Position numbers and translations under genes: made by a program. The notes below the pieces were generated by a model. The model saw nothing but the letters and a program-made list of their open reading frames with translations. It did no database searches and had not been told where the DNA came from. A stretch of DNA of 64,000 nucleotides from Arcuatula senhousia (Eukaryota > Mollusca > Bivalvia > Mytilida > Mytilidae). The stretch lies in the NCBI GenBank assembly GCA_963971305.1, contig CAXARO010001039.1, positions 1-64,000 on the forward strand, in the 5' to 3' direction. Below, piece after piece: positions 35,796 to 46,902 of the stretch (position 1 is the stretch's first letter; every line of letters begins with the position of its first letter).

Positions 35796-35839
35796 GCGCC
35801 TCTGACGAGTCTTAAAAAGACGAAACTCGCGTCAGGCGT
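35796..35839 (+). ncRNA. Hammerhead ribozyme with U7C
   Basis: The core is CTGACGA, a change at position 7, which tolerates substitution in known hammerheads. Stem II, GAAA, GUC and stem I GCGCCU/AGGCGU are kept. Stem III reads CTCGCG and is no longer fully self-complementary. Confidence 0.7.
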
Positions 35840-36145
35840 ATCAAAATTGATAGTCTAGAACTTTGTTGTTATTTATATTTCTAACATCCATGATAGCTAG
35901 CCCTGCTGGTGGGGTTTTAATTTCCCGGGAATAGCCCGCTCCGGCATTAACACTTTTGTTTTGATTAACACTTCAAAACTTAAGATTATCCGTATAAATT
36001 TTTAAATTATAAAACCCGGAGGTTTTTCCTACCCCAGACTGAGGTTAGTTTTAGTATAGTTTGGTCCCACTTTTGAAATATTTGGTAAAAATTGTCCATG
36101 CTCTTCATTATGATACAGTGTTTGACATTTTCAACTTTTGGTAGA

Positions 36146-36189
36146 GCGCCTCTGATGAGTCTTAAATAGACGAAACGCCCGTCAGATGT
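36146..36189 (+). ncRNA. Hammerhead ribozyme with weakened stems
   Basis: CTGATGA and GAAA are intact, but stem III is CGCCCG and the 3' strand of stem I is AGATGT against GCGCCT, with two mismatches. Reduced or no activity expected. Confidence 0.65.
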
Positions 36190-36229
36190 AGCAAAATTTA
36201 TAGTTTGGAACTTTGTTTTTATTTATATT

Positions 36230-36982
36230 GCACTTCATATTAATTTTTTCGTGGTTTGAATGTTTGATATGACCCATTTGCGGAATTCATTTGAGAAATT
36301 TACGTTACCTGTAAACTGAGATATAAACATTTACATAAAACTTATTAGAAACATTGTAATATTCATATAAAAAGCCTCATGAAAATGAATTCTCGAATTA
36401 AAACGACTTAAAAGAATATATGGATAACTAAAGCTACATGTACACAGTAAGTTAATTTTAAGAAAGTGTTAGAGGCCCTATAAATGCTCATTGCGGTCTT
36501 GTAAAGTAAGTCTTCGCCCGTTAAAGAAACCAAAGTAAAAAAGTTAGTTCTCATATATTTAGGAGACCTTGTCATAATTATATTGAAATGTTATATAAAT
36601 TATATGCATTTTCATTCAACTTTAATGTAAGCATACATTTAGTAATAATAAACTATTTGCGCAAATGATCTATTTCCTTTAAAAAAGTTTTGCGGCGCAA
36701 ACGATACACTGAACCAAATGAGTTGTACCGCAAGGACCTTATTATGTTTTATGAGATATTTTGACACCTACCTTTCAGCAGCGGTGAAACCAACCTGTTT
36801 ATTTTTCTGTACCTTTTCTACAGATAAATAAGTAACAAATCACAACGCCTTTTATAGACCTTATGCGATTTGTACTTTGTACCGCTGCTGATAAAATACA
36901 AATGACAACAAAGTTCCAGACGATAAATGAATTTGTGAAAAAATGTGTTTTTAATTTTAGAAAAAAAGGTAAAAGGTCAAAA
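36230..36982. other. Intergenic with a retrozyme edge
   Basis: Bases 36895-36930 read AAATACAAATGACAACAAAG and TTCCAGACGATAAAT, a monomer edge in minus orientation. It abuts TTGTACTTTGTACCGCTGCTG, which also resembles the 2588 repeat. Confidence 0.5.
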
Positions 36983-37192
36983 TACTGTAAAAGTGGAATT
37001 TTTCGCGAGGGGTTTATTTTCGCTGATTTCGCGATCATAACAAATTAGCGAAATTATCCAATTGCGTAAATTACATTTAGAAGGACCAAAATAGCCCATG
37101 ATCTAATAAAACGCGAAACTAAAACCTCGCGAATGCATTTTGGTACTGAAAATGCGAAATTTGAACCCCGCAAAATTAAATATTTTACAGTA
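36983..37192. mobile_element. 210-bp MITE with TACTGTAAAA ends
   Basis: TACTGTAAAA at 36983 and TTTTACAGTA at 37183 are perfect 10-bp inverted repeats. The interior has TTCGCGAGG, CGCGAATGC and CGCGATC phrases typical of a molluscan MITE family. Confidence 0.75.
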
Positions 37193-37459
37193 CAATGCAT
37201 GTTGAACGGTCATCACCAATTTTACCAAGGGTACTGATTTGCTATATAATTTATTTTGATAGTGTTGGAATGTAAAAAAAAAATCATAGTTTAGGAATTT
37301 TGTGTAGTATTAATACATTTAAATAACCAAAATATACATATGAATGCCACATCTTAATCAATTAGTAAGTTGATACTCCGTCGAAACCGACTAACCACGT
37401 CAAGATAGCCAAATTCCGACTGCATAAGGCAACCTTGCCTTAAAGCGACTCATAACAAA

Positions 37460-37790
37460 ATGGTTGCTCAACAAGATAAAAATCACAATACGGATAAGAC
37501 AAAAACGAAAACTTTCATTAGGTGCCATTTGTAAAAGTTTCATTGCGACATTCTTTAAATTGTATCAATGCAATCATGTAGATTTTTTCTTCTATATATT
37601 TCATTTATTAAATTTTTAAAACAACTTTTAAGTCATGTTTTAATTGGTTATCGAAATAAAAAATAATGTAATAGATTTTTTTGTATCGCCGAAAACTTAT
37701 TTTTTTAGAAAATGTACTTGTTTTGAGCGAAAGGCAAACATTTGCCAAATTTTCCGTTTTAGAAATTCAGTCTTATAACATGATAAAAAT
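37460..37790 (+). repeat. Third, diverged copy of the 33.2-kb repeat
   Basis: AAAATCACAATACGGATAAGAC and ATTAGGTGCCATTTGTAAA parallel phrases at 33425-33500. Confidence 0.5.
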
Positions 37791-37857
37791 TTCCTATGAT
37801 TATTAGAAATACAGAACGTATCATCAAAGATATAAGTTATCCGATTAAATTTCATAA

Positions 37858-38070
37858 ACCCCTACCCCAGACATAGGTTGATTTAAGTTATGATTTGGTT
37901 TCTAGTTCCACATTTTTTTTTGGTTTTAATGTTCTATCCTCTTCCGATTCTTCATATTCATATTTTCTATATATTCATAATATTGGGCAGTAACTTTTTT
38001 GTGCCTCTAAAAAGACGAAATACGCGTCTGGCGCAGCAAAACTTTTGGCAGGAACTCTGTTGTAAATTTA
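37858..38070 (+). repeat. Degenerate retrozyme monomer without catalytic core
   Basis: CCCCAGACATAGGTTGAT and GTGCCTC, then AAAAAGACGAAATACGCGTC and GGCGCAGCAAAAC. The CTGATGA block and half of stem II have been deleted. Confidence 0.65.
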
Positions 38071-41000
38071 TGTTAAGTGGTAAATAAATCTCAAATTAGT
38101 CGTTTATCTTTTATTTCATGAATAAATTCGACAATTAAAATTTCTAGTTGGACAAGCTACATGTATAACTGTTAATATAATATAGAATAGATATGGTGAG
38201 CTGCAAAGTTAGAAGGGGTGTCCGGGTGCCAACAGTGATGAAAATCATCTTTTTAAAGCCTTTACCTTCATTACAATGTAAATAAATATACTCTTGAACA
38301 ACTGTTGATACTTCATTTATCACCATTTAGAATTAACTATGTCCAAGAAAAACTAAATCAATGTCTATGTGAAAATCATCATTTTAAAGTGACTGCTTAT
38401 AGCCCTTTTTAAAAAGTCATCCGGAGTTCTGATTCCGAGTCTATTATTAAGATTTTTGCAAGAGTAGTTTCCCTTTGTGGGTCGGCCACATTGTATGATC
38501 AACGTTGAGCTAAGGAAAACATCAGTTTATCCCTATCCGTTTTTGGCGTAATTTCCCCTTCCCGTTTCAAATAAACTGGTTTGGAGTAAAGTCATGGGTG
38601 TTAACGTATGTTTTAGTATTGTAAGACTGTGGCAGACAGATTTTTAAATGTTTTAACGGGTTGACGAATTTAGTTAATTTCAACAGATTTTCAATAGCGA
38701 AGCCGACCCGGAAGTCGTAAACCTGTAGTGAATAAGTAAAAGATTGTCCGGGTCCGCAATTCCGGAAAATACTTTCTAAAAAGGACTATAGAGAATGGAA
38801 TTGATGACATGCGCCCTTGACCTATTACCTATTTGGTTTGAAATATTTATTTTTATTTTGTTTTTGTTTCAATTTCAAAATCACCAATCATTTAAACACG
38901 TGCACACACTCTCTTATGTTCGAGTCTCCTTATAACCTCAAGAAAGACACGTATAATGATGATGTTTTTTATTGTTTTTTAAAAATAAAGGTTATAGCGA
39001 GTATCACTCCTACTTTAGACTTCCTTTATCTTTATGCCTTAGAATAGAATTGCTTTTTCTTCGGACGAACAAAGTGAGGTAGAGTATAAATAAATTAATT
39101 GTTTTCAGTAGAATCACAAAATAAAAAGTTTAATAAGAACTTATTGGCTTTTAAGATCTCTTGAAAGTATTTTGTGGAAAGACCATGGATTAAAATATCA
39201 CCAATTTATCAGACAGGGATCTTGTAATGCTTCTCCACGATTATGCAGACAGGGGACTTTTCTCCGTGACGGGAAACTACGCAGTGTCTGATAACCTGCC
39301 CTATGGCTTATGTGTGGGAACAAGCTGAGTGTACGGATTTGTCACCTTCAAAGTCGGCTTCGTATCAAAACAACTAAAAGTGTCCAAATGTTTTAATGTG
39401 TAACTGGTCGATCCAAATTACAAAATATAAAGTCCAAATATAAAACAAAGCCAAATAACAAAACTAATATGTAGAGTTGGAGATCCAAACAAAATGTGTA
39501 TGAACTAGTTGGAGGTCCAAACCAAGTCCCCGTAAATGTGTATTGACAATCTTTATAAACTAGCTTGTAGAGTTTAAAAGGTCAAGAGGTAAATAGAAAT
39601 TGCATAAGAGAACATATATGACCATTTGACCAAGACATTAATGTAAATAGAAATTAGGTAATTTATCATGTACATGTACTAAAAACATGTACGGTTAAAA
39701 GGTCAGCAATAATTAATTTTATCTTTAAAACCAAATTAACAATTTGTCAAGAAAAGAAGCTTTCAGATATAAAAATTAATAAAGTATGTTTTTACCAAAA
39801 TAACCCAAAATTTACTTCATGATAAAAATAACTTTTATATGTCTTAAAAGAACACGGTTAGCTCTGTTATCCGTCCTGGACAATGAGGATAAACAAATTA
39901 TATTAACTTATCATACCTGTTCAGCTGATAACCTCACAACCGTATTAACAACATTATTGAAATAGATCAGAGAGGGAACATGCCTAATTGAAGATATCAC
40001 AGATTTCACACAAAAAAAACGAAAACAAGGTAAGGTAAGGTGTTACTAACATACGTCAAAAGGATGGTTCAGCACAATAATCATGGCTTAAGGGGGTACA
40101 GAATACCTAAGGGAAATAAATCATAAATATCACTTGAACGTTTAAGTCGGGCACAATTATTCAAAGAAATCAAGCTTCTCAATGATCAAAATATTAAATG
40201 CTGAAACTCCATTAATATGTTCAATGGAAATTTCCCAAGAAACCTTTGGTTCGAGTTGAATTTATAGGACTAAAGTACATATTTTAGCAAATTTTCATGG
40301 AAATTAAACGACACAATTTTATTTAGCCAAAGTGTTGGGTCCTCCCTTAACATAGCTTTTCATTTGAAATGCCTAGATGAAATCAGGAACATTACTATCT
40401 TCTGTGCAGCTTTGCCTTGTTTTGTCTTTTCTGATTTTAAATCTGAGATTTATCATCCTTGTTTTGTTAGTTTGTAACACCCTTCAAATTGAGTCCATAT
40501 ATTCTTTTCAAGAAATCTTTTATTTTATTTTATATCTATTTAACATTGGTTATTCTAAATGTACGCATTTATGCTAAAAAATGAGTTATCAGTGGAACAA
40601 AGAACGTATTGCATTAGCTCTCCTTGAAATATTATCTTTATGATTAAGTCATAACTATAATTAGAACGGCATTTATCTCGTTTGTAACAGATAAGTGTAC
40701 AATATAAAAAAAAATCATCAATAAATAAATTAATAATTTTCCTACTTGTGTAAGTTTTAAGGTCTGTCGCCCTGAAACTTTCTCAAACCCCCATTTTTTT
40801 TTATCTCATCAAGTTGTTTTGGTAAAAAAAAAACAATATATTTTTCAGTTTTGTCATTTTCTTAACACCAGACTCCACTCCACCCCTTTCCACCCAATTA
40901 ATTGCAAAACTTCACTCCAACTTTTAGTACCTGCCATTACCGAAAGGTTGGTAATCACAAGTTTGAAATCTTAACGAACTAAACACAGCTATAATAATAA

Positions 41001-41129
41001 ATCTTTCGATTCCATTTTGTTTGGTCATTCAAACTATAATTTAGAAATATTTTACGATACTTTATTTGCAAAAACTAATATCATAAGACTTTATTTGCAT
41101 GACGGCCTTTCAAGTTTTATTAACCCTGC
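38071..41129. other. Intergenic, no gene seen
   Basis: AT-rich, with only short frames (38817-39047, 40377-40577) that show T-rich hydrophobic translation and no domain. Confidence 0.45.
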
Positions 41130-41265
41130 AATTTTTGTAACAAGTTATGTTATAACCGAATTCTACATGTTTTACATGTTGTCTGCTTTTGTCCCGTTCT
41201 TGTTCGTGTTTACTGGTTTAGTCTCTGCCCTTTCGGACCTTTGACAATAGGATACCCAATTGGTA
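41130..41265 (+). repeat. PLE subfamily B 3' tail
   Basis: CATGTTGTCTGCTTTTGTCC, GTTTACTGGTTTAGTC and GCCCTTTCGGACC, then ATACCCAATTGGTAACTCTG, are collinear with the tail at 42970-43090. Confidence 0.55.
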
Positions 41266-41559
41266 ACTCTGCTTCTAAATGATTTGATATCATTACATTT
41301 TCCTTTGATGTTTGTTTCTTATAAACCCTGTATCATGAACAGGTGTTTATCACCGAACTTATCGGGTAAGAAGGTGACGAAGCACCTGTTTTATCAATTC
41401 GCATACAAAAAGTTCCTTATGAAAAAACCATTAAAACTTCCCTTTCAACGAAAAAATCCCATTCTGTTGCTCTGGGATTACCGATAAAGGGAATACAGGA
41501 CTTTTGAAGTCTTGAGATCGAGTTTATCACTTGTTTATTGGTTCATCTTTCGGGACCAT

Positions 41560-42110
41560 CATTAACCAATGATAAACTCGCTCTCAAGATTAAGAATTCC
41601 CATATTCTAAAAAGATCGAAAATTCATATTTTGCGGAAGCAAACACATTTTCTGAAAATTAGATTATCAGCAATTAAAAAGATAAAGTACGTGAAATTCA
41701 TTTTATGTCTGTTGCGATAAGCAAGTTACAATTCAAACTGGCCAATATCTTTGTTGTTGAAAGGTAAGAATAAGTGTAAATTATTTTATATTAAAAAGGA
41801 ATGAATAAATTGAAATGATTATTGAATTGATGTTAAAAGTAAACCAACATTGTCGCACCCGAAATGTTTTTACATATGACACCTAATTAATTTTTGTGAC
41901 CAAATTACAATTTTTGCTTGGGTATAATACATTGTGAATTTTGGTCTTTTTGTTTGCTTCTCCCAGATCGGTAAATAATATAGCAATACAACTGATCTTG
42001 CATGGTCAATTTCAAATATAAAAACAGTGAAAAGATCAAACAAGGCAAGAGCATACCGACGAAAGTTAAGATCGCAGAGAATTTACTCAAAATATATAAC
42101 TTAACTGCAT
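41560..42110 (-). repeat. Inverted partner of the 33.2-kb repeat
   Basis: Reverse complement of 33200-33770 with moderate divergence; for example TGCATGGTCAATTTC and ATGACACCTAATTAATTTTTG. The two copies are about 7.8 kb apart. Confidence 0.7.
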
Positions 42111-42424
42111 ATTATGTTAACTTGTATGTAGTACTTTTCGGTTTCAACAGATTTGGACTTTGACCTTCCAATGGTTTGATTTAAATGCTACTGATGAGAG
42201 GTTACTCCTTGAAATATCGATATATAGCATATTAAAATTAACCGCTTATACCCGCGTTTTGGTATTTGTAATTTGTAACACGTTTATTGTAGAAAAAGCA
42301 AGAAATAATAGAAAAAAGAGGAGACACATTTTAATCATGGCGGCTAATGAGGAACCTATAACGTATGTTTTAGTTAATTCTAATTTTATCTCTTTTTAAA
42401 GCAGAACTAGGAAGATAAAGAAAA

Positions 42425-43240
42425 CAAAAGTCTCCCAGGAGCCTGAATCGCCCACCTTGTCTTTAAGCTATAGAAAAATAATATTTTAGCAAATGCCCGT
42501 GTAAGGAGTCATTTGACACCTTTGAACTTATTGAGACTTCTTAAAAGCTCAGTGAGCTGAAAGTTAGAGTAAGCAACAGTCTTTTCTTATCTTTAATAGT
42601 TTATTCTTTAGGGCAAAAGCATGAAAAACATGTAATTTTGACAGTTAAAGGGCTATAACCTCTTTAAAACGCCATCTAAGATTTTCGGTTATGTTGCTCC
42701 TCGGTTGCTGTCTTCACTCAAGAAATTTTACGGAAGACATCATGCACTTATAGACAAATTTGGTACTTCGATCTGTCAGATGAGTGCAGATATTGGTTTG
42801 TCATATGGTTTTGTTTTGTCTTCTTTTACCGGATTTGACACGCTAAATGGACTATTGGCAACGCGACGGGTGTGCTATAGAAAGCAGGAACTGCTTACTC
42901 TTCCGGAGCACCTGAGTTCACTCTTGTTTCGACTGGAGTTCGCGTTGTTGATTGATATTCAGTTATTTTGTGTTTCCATGTTTCACATATTGTGTGTTTT
43001 TGTCCCGTTCTTCTTTTTGTTTACTGGTTTTGTATGTGCCCTTTCGGAAATTCGACATTCGGATATCCCACTGGTACCTCTGCTTCTTTCGACCTGATAG
43101 AGACTTTTGTGGATTTCAATAAGCTGAAGGTTTAAGCAAGCAACAACATTTCTGTACCTTCAATAGCCTTTATTCTTAGGGGCAAAGAAATGAAAAAAAG
43201 CTATTTTTGACATTTACAGGGCCATATCCCTTGTAATGAG
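42425..43240 (+). repeat. 156-bp/GGCTCC repeat interrupted by a PLE-B fragment
   Basis: CTCCCAGGAGCCTGAATCGCC opens the element at 42430; units with AAGCAACAGTCTTTTC and AAGGGCTATAACC run to 42687, and resume at about 43091 with TTTCGACCTGATAGAGAC and AAGCAAGCAACAAC. Confidence 0.65.
42688..43097 (+). pseudogene. PLE subfamily B C-terminal fragment
   Basis: The frame reads YVAPRLLSSLKKFYGRHHAL, then IDKFGTSICQMSADIGLSY and a tail. It matches the end of the pseudogene at 8.8-8.9 kb and that at 51.3 kb. The later hydrophobic part (VPFFFLFTGFVCALSEI) corresponds to tail sequence present in copies lacking RT, so it may be 3' noncoding. Upstream RT is missing. Its flanks show it sits inside a 156-bp-type repeat. 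Confidence 0.7.
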
Positions 43241-43244
43241 TCGT

Positions 43245-43800
43245 AGGTCTCATTAACCCCTTCCGGGTCAATTGGTCCCTCCCTCATATAGTCCATTCAA
43301 AATGAAGATTCAGTGTTATTGTTCGTAACTGTCAAAGTTTTATTGGAATAATAATGGAAACATGTGTGTTACTATATTTTATTCACAATGTTGGGCGGAG
43401 CTTAGGTTTCTTGTTCTATAGGGTAAGATTTAAACGAAGAAGCCCGAAATAATTGACCCATGATCAGCCCGGTTAATGGAATAGAGTAATACAATCACAT
43501 GAACCCCAAAGATTCATTCATTTTGAATATCCTTGATTCAATTTGAACAAGTGTATGAATTTTGCTATAATGGCTGCGTGAAAAGGCTCCATGTGGAAGA
43601 CCAACACGCATGGGGTAAAAATGGTATTTTGGTGTTATTCTAAGGTCCCATTAACCCATTCCGGGTCAATTGCTCCCCCCTTCATTTAGTTCTTTTAAAT
43701 GAAAAATGAAGTGTTACTGTTTGTAACTGTCAACGTTTTATTGGATTGAATGGAAACATGTGTACAATCTAATGAAACGTTAAAATCCACTCATTTATAA
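43245..43800 (+). repeat. Tandem duplication, unit about 400 bp
   Basis: CATTAACCCCTTCCGGGTCAA near 43252 and CATTAACCCATTCCGGGTCAA near 43650 each begin a segment with AGTGTTA-TGTT-GTAACTGTC and TGGAAACATGTGT. The units have diverged. Confidence 0.65.
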
Positions 43801-45140
43801 TTGTCTTCGTTCTTTTTTGACAAGTGTATAAATTTTGTTTACATGGCTGTGTGAAAATGTTCTTGTCAAAAGTAAAAAGGGTATTTTGAGCACTTTGTTA
43901 ACACTCTTTGCGAAAAAGTAGTTCGTGATAGTGCATGATTTATATCAGCATTAAACAGAAAACTTCATTAGCTTCGCAGTGATTTATAACATGCGCACCA
44001 TCTTTCCTCTATTTGTTCAAACAAAAATTTCAAAAATACAGATTTTAAGCTAAAAATGAATGTGAACGTCCAAAGGGGGATCTTTTAGATTCCTTTTTTT
44101 TATAGTTGCTAAGTTATAAGTTATTTAGATGATTCTACTACATGTTCAATTTGAAGTAACAACGGCCATTTTTAATCGAATCTTTTCAAAATGAGGATTA
44201 TGTGTTGCCAACATTTCACATATCATTCCTGTAAAGTTTCAGTTTATTTGGTTAAGGAGATACGATCCTGTGGTTTTGAATATTTTGAATTTTTTTCGAT
44301 ATCCTCTGCCTTTATCCATTTAAAAGCATGGGAATTATTTTACCCGTTGACCCCCTTTTTTCATTATTTTTAATATCATGTCAAAACAATCATATACAAC
44401 AAATTTCAGCAAGATTTAATTATTATTTCCATGCTTATTAGGTCAAAAACTGTTCCAATGTTATTCCAATAAAAAATCCAGAGGAGTCCGATTTCCCGCA
44501 AATTTTTTAAACCCTAATATCTTTTTTTCTTTGATTTAATTTTATAAATGTTTTTCTAACAAAAGAGGCCATTTTTAGGAACATTTAATTACTTTAATTT
44601 TCAGGTGCGTATCTCCTTAAGAGGTTTCAGAGAAGAAGATTTTTGAAATTGTTCACGAACGACATACTTAGGTTTGCGAATTTCTGATACTCAAATGTCT
44701 CAATATTAAAAACTAAACTGGTAGTTAAATTGTGATAGGTCGAATAAACAAAAACAAAGGGCATTGCAAGTCCACAAACAAAATCGATTCAAACGTTAAA
44801 CAAGCCGCAAAAAGGCAACAAAAGAAACCCACACAAAAAAGTACATAATTATAATCTCGATACACGTTGAAGAAAGAGTGAACGCAAGTGATCAAAAATG
44901 GTAAGCAGTTCCTACCACTGATAAAAAAAAACTAAATTCTTAATTCATGTGAAAAACAATTAACAAGATGGTCCACAGAAAACACGAAAGTACGAATACG
45001 TAATATGGAACATTACATCAACTAGCGCGTTCTTTTTTCTTATTATTCATCAAATGTGAATATGTTTTAATGATTCAATTACGATATATTTACATTTATA
45101 TTTCAACAGTAAAATAAGTAAAATCTTTAGTATATTTTAC
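43800..45140. other. Intergenic or upstream intron, no gene seen
   Basis: Expected to hold upstream exons of the plus-strand GIY-YIG-like gene, but none was recognised. Confidence 0.4.
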
Positions 45141-45142
45141 AG

Positions 45143-45431
45143 AGGTGGAGCTGAGGGGGTCGATCGTTCATTATCTACCCTAGAAAACCTCCTAGCCATT
45201 GTAAAGAGAATACCTAGAGATGTTAGGGTGGGTAGTTCAATAGATGTTTCAAAACGGATGTGGAATTACAGCAGCGCATATGATAACAAAAGGTGTGAAT
45301 ATGCGAAAACGGAGAATATGAAAAAAGACGAGCAGAAATTGTTGGATGCAGAGGCGCCCAATAATAAACACAACATACAAAAAATCAGTAATGCTCCAGA
45401 GAGTCCGGGATACGTTTATGTTATTTACTAA
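45143..45431 (+). CDS. Terminal exon, GIY-YIG-like domain protein, copy 3
   Basis: A TATATTTTACAG acceptor at 45131-45142 precedes A-GGT-GGA-GCT-GAG; the exon encodes about 96 residues and stops at TAA 45429-45431. Blocks: ENLLAIVKRIPRDVRVGSS, IDVSKRMWNYSSAYD, CEYAKTENMKKDEQKLLDA, NNKHNIQKISNA, GYVYVIY at the very end. AATAAA signals at about 45515 and 45531 lie 85-100 bases downstream, which supports a terminal exon. A frame starting at 45228 uses GTG and is only the inner part; the reading continues upstream to the acceptor. Arg of KRM and Glu of DEQKLL are conserved with the copies at 5.5 and 24.0 kb. Fold assignment to GIY-YIG is inferred; function unknown. Confidence 0.65.
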
Positions 45432-45539
45432 GCCTGGGACAAAAAAAATCAGATTATATATTAGTTTTTTGGGAACTTTGTTAAAAAGATGTGACAAAGA
45501 TTAACATAAATCAAAATAAATATAGTTGTGAAATAAACT

Positions 45540-46075
45540 ATGAAATCGATATACCCCGTTTTTACTGGTCTTAGTAGTGCATTGTACCAAACGAGAACAT
45601 GTACCGTGTCGGGCGAATTTAATCCTCAGTTCAAACTTCTCTGTTTTTTCTTTAATTTTCACAGAAATACAACAAAACAATGATGCGATATCATATACAA
45701 TCTAAGCTAAGTTCAATGAAAATTTTAAGCAAATGTTTTGATGTGATCGTCATTACTATTTACAGAAGTAAAGGTTTATTTTTCAAAACTAAAGAAAACA
45801 AGAACAGGTTTAACAGGCGTTTTGGTGTACTTGAATTATTCTTTAGAATTACACAAAATAACAACAATGTTTCAAACTTATAGTTTTAAACTTCATCTGT
45901 TTAAATAAGACTCATCAGAAATACTTAAGCCAAATGTTAAAAGGACAAATTACCTACAATAAAAAGAACACTGCCTATTTTTTCTAACATTTAACAAATC
46001 AATATCCTCAATCAAATTATGAAATAAAAGGTGTACATTGCATATATACATGACTAATATTGATTAAAAGTTTCA
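45540..46075. other. Intergenic, no gene seen
   Basis: AT-rich; the frame at 45680-45883 has no features. Confidence 0.45.
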
Positions 46076-46230
46076 TTACATCAAAAAACATAAAAGAAAA
46101 GACAACGAAGTCTATATCAGACATATTTGTGAACAGATCTAGGGTCATCAAAACTGGTGGCGATCGCTTTCTTAGCTGTATAATTCATCGCCATCACAGA
46201 CTATGGGAATAAAAATGTTGTTCTAATATT
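46076..46230 (+). pseudogene. Relic of a TRIM-like beta-propeller gene
   Basis: The frame KSISDIFVNRSRVIKTGGDRFLSCII, written here only in part, matches residues 290-315 of the intact gene at 52775-54415, in opposite orientation. A 14-base deletion then shifts the frame, after which ATCACAGACTATGGGAAT and GTTGTTCTAAT still match. About 150 bases of homology remain and the flanks do not match, so this is a fragment of a lost paralogue. Confidence 0.75.
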
Positions 46231-46889
46231 TTTGAGGACCTGTATACATAGCTAATAAAAAACATGCTAAAAATCCTATTCTATTTTTTACTGGATGCTT
46301 CCTGTCTATACTATCTCAACACAGTTGGTATATTGTAAAACAATGTTCTCTAATTATGATCTTATTTTTCCATTGCGATCTAAAAGTATAATCATGTTTT
46401 TTTTGTTTTTTTTTTTTTTCCATTTTACAAAATTTTATTTTACTATAGCTGTGAACAATTATATTTCTTGCTACAGCTTTTGCAAGAAATATACCCAGTA
46501 ATATTAATGTCTACATAAGCAGGGTATTATATAGACAAACTTATATAATCGTTGGTTAGTAATATTACATACAAATGAGATATATATACTATATCATTAC
46601 AATAAAAATATATCCTTAGTAAGAAAAACAAAAACACATTCTCAGAAAAAAAAACGGTCTCTTTGTATATACTTTACCATTTTCTAAATTATATAATTGA
46701 AGGGTGTTAAGTTAAAAAAAGATTTTAACACGCATCAATGAGCGGGTATTTAAATATACCGCCACGTGCGTGTGTAACATAAACAAGGGAAAGTGGTGGT
46801 AGATGTATACTAAATACATGTATTTTATTTAACGGATATAATAATTCTTATCATGTAAGTATTACATTCCATATGAATTTGGTTTAAAC
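46231..46889. other. Intergenic, no gene seen
   Basis: AT-rich with a T-run at 46399-46422; no gene. Confidence 0.5.
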
Positions 46890-46902
46890 CATTGGATATT
46901 TT

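Larger units (their letters stand above)
35300..36229 (+). mobile_element. Hammerhead retrozyme array, three monomers
   Basis: Ribozymes at 35448, 35796 and 36146 give unit lengths of 348 and 350. Each unit has AGGTTCTTCC or a variant, TTGGTCCCACTTTCGA, TATGCTCTTCATAAT, GTTTGGCATTTTCAAC, the ribozyme, GAACTTTGTTGTTATTTAT, and CTGCTGGT-G-TTTTAATT with CCCGCTCCGGCA. This is the only plus-strand multimer in the window and represents a somewhat different subfamily from the minus-strand arrays. Confidence 0.8.
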
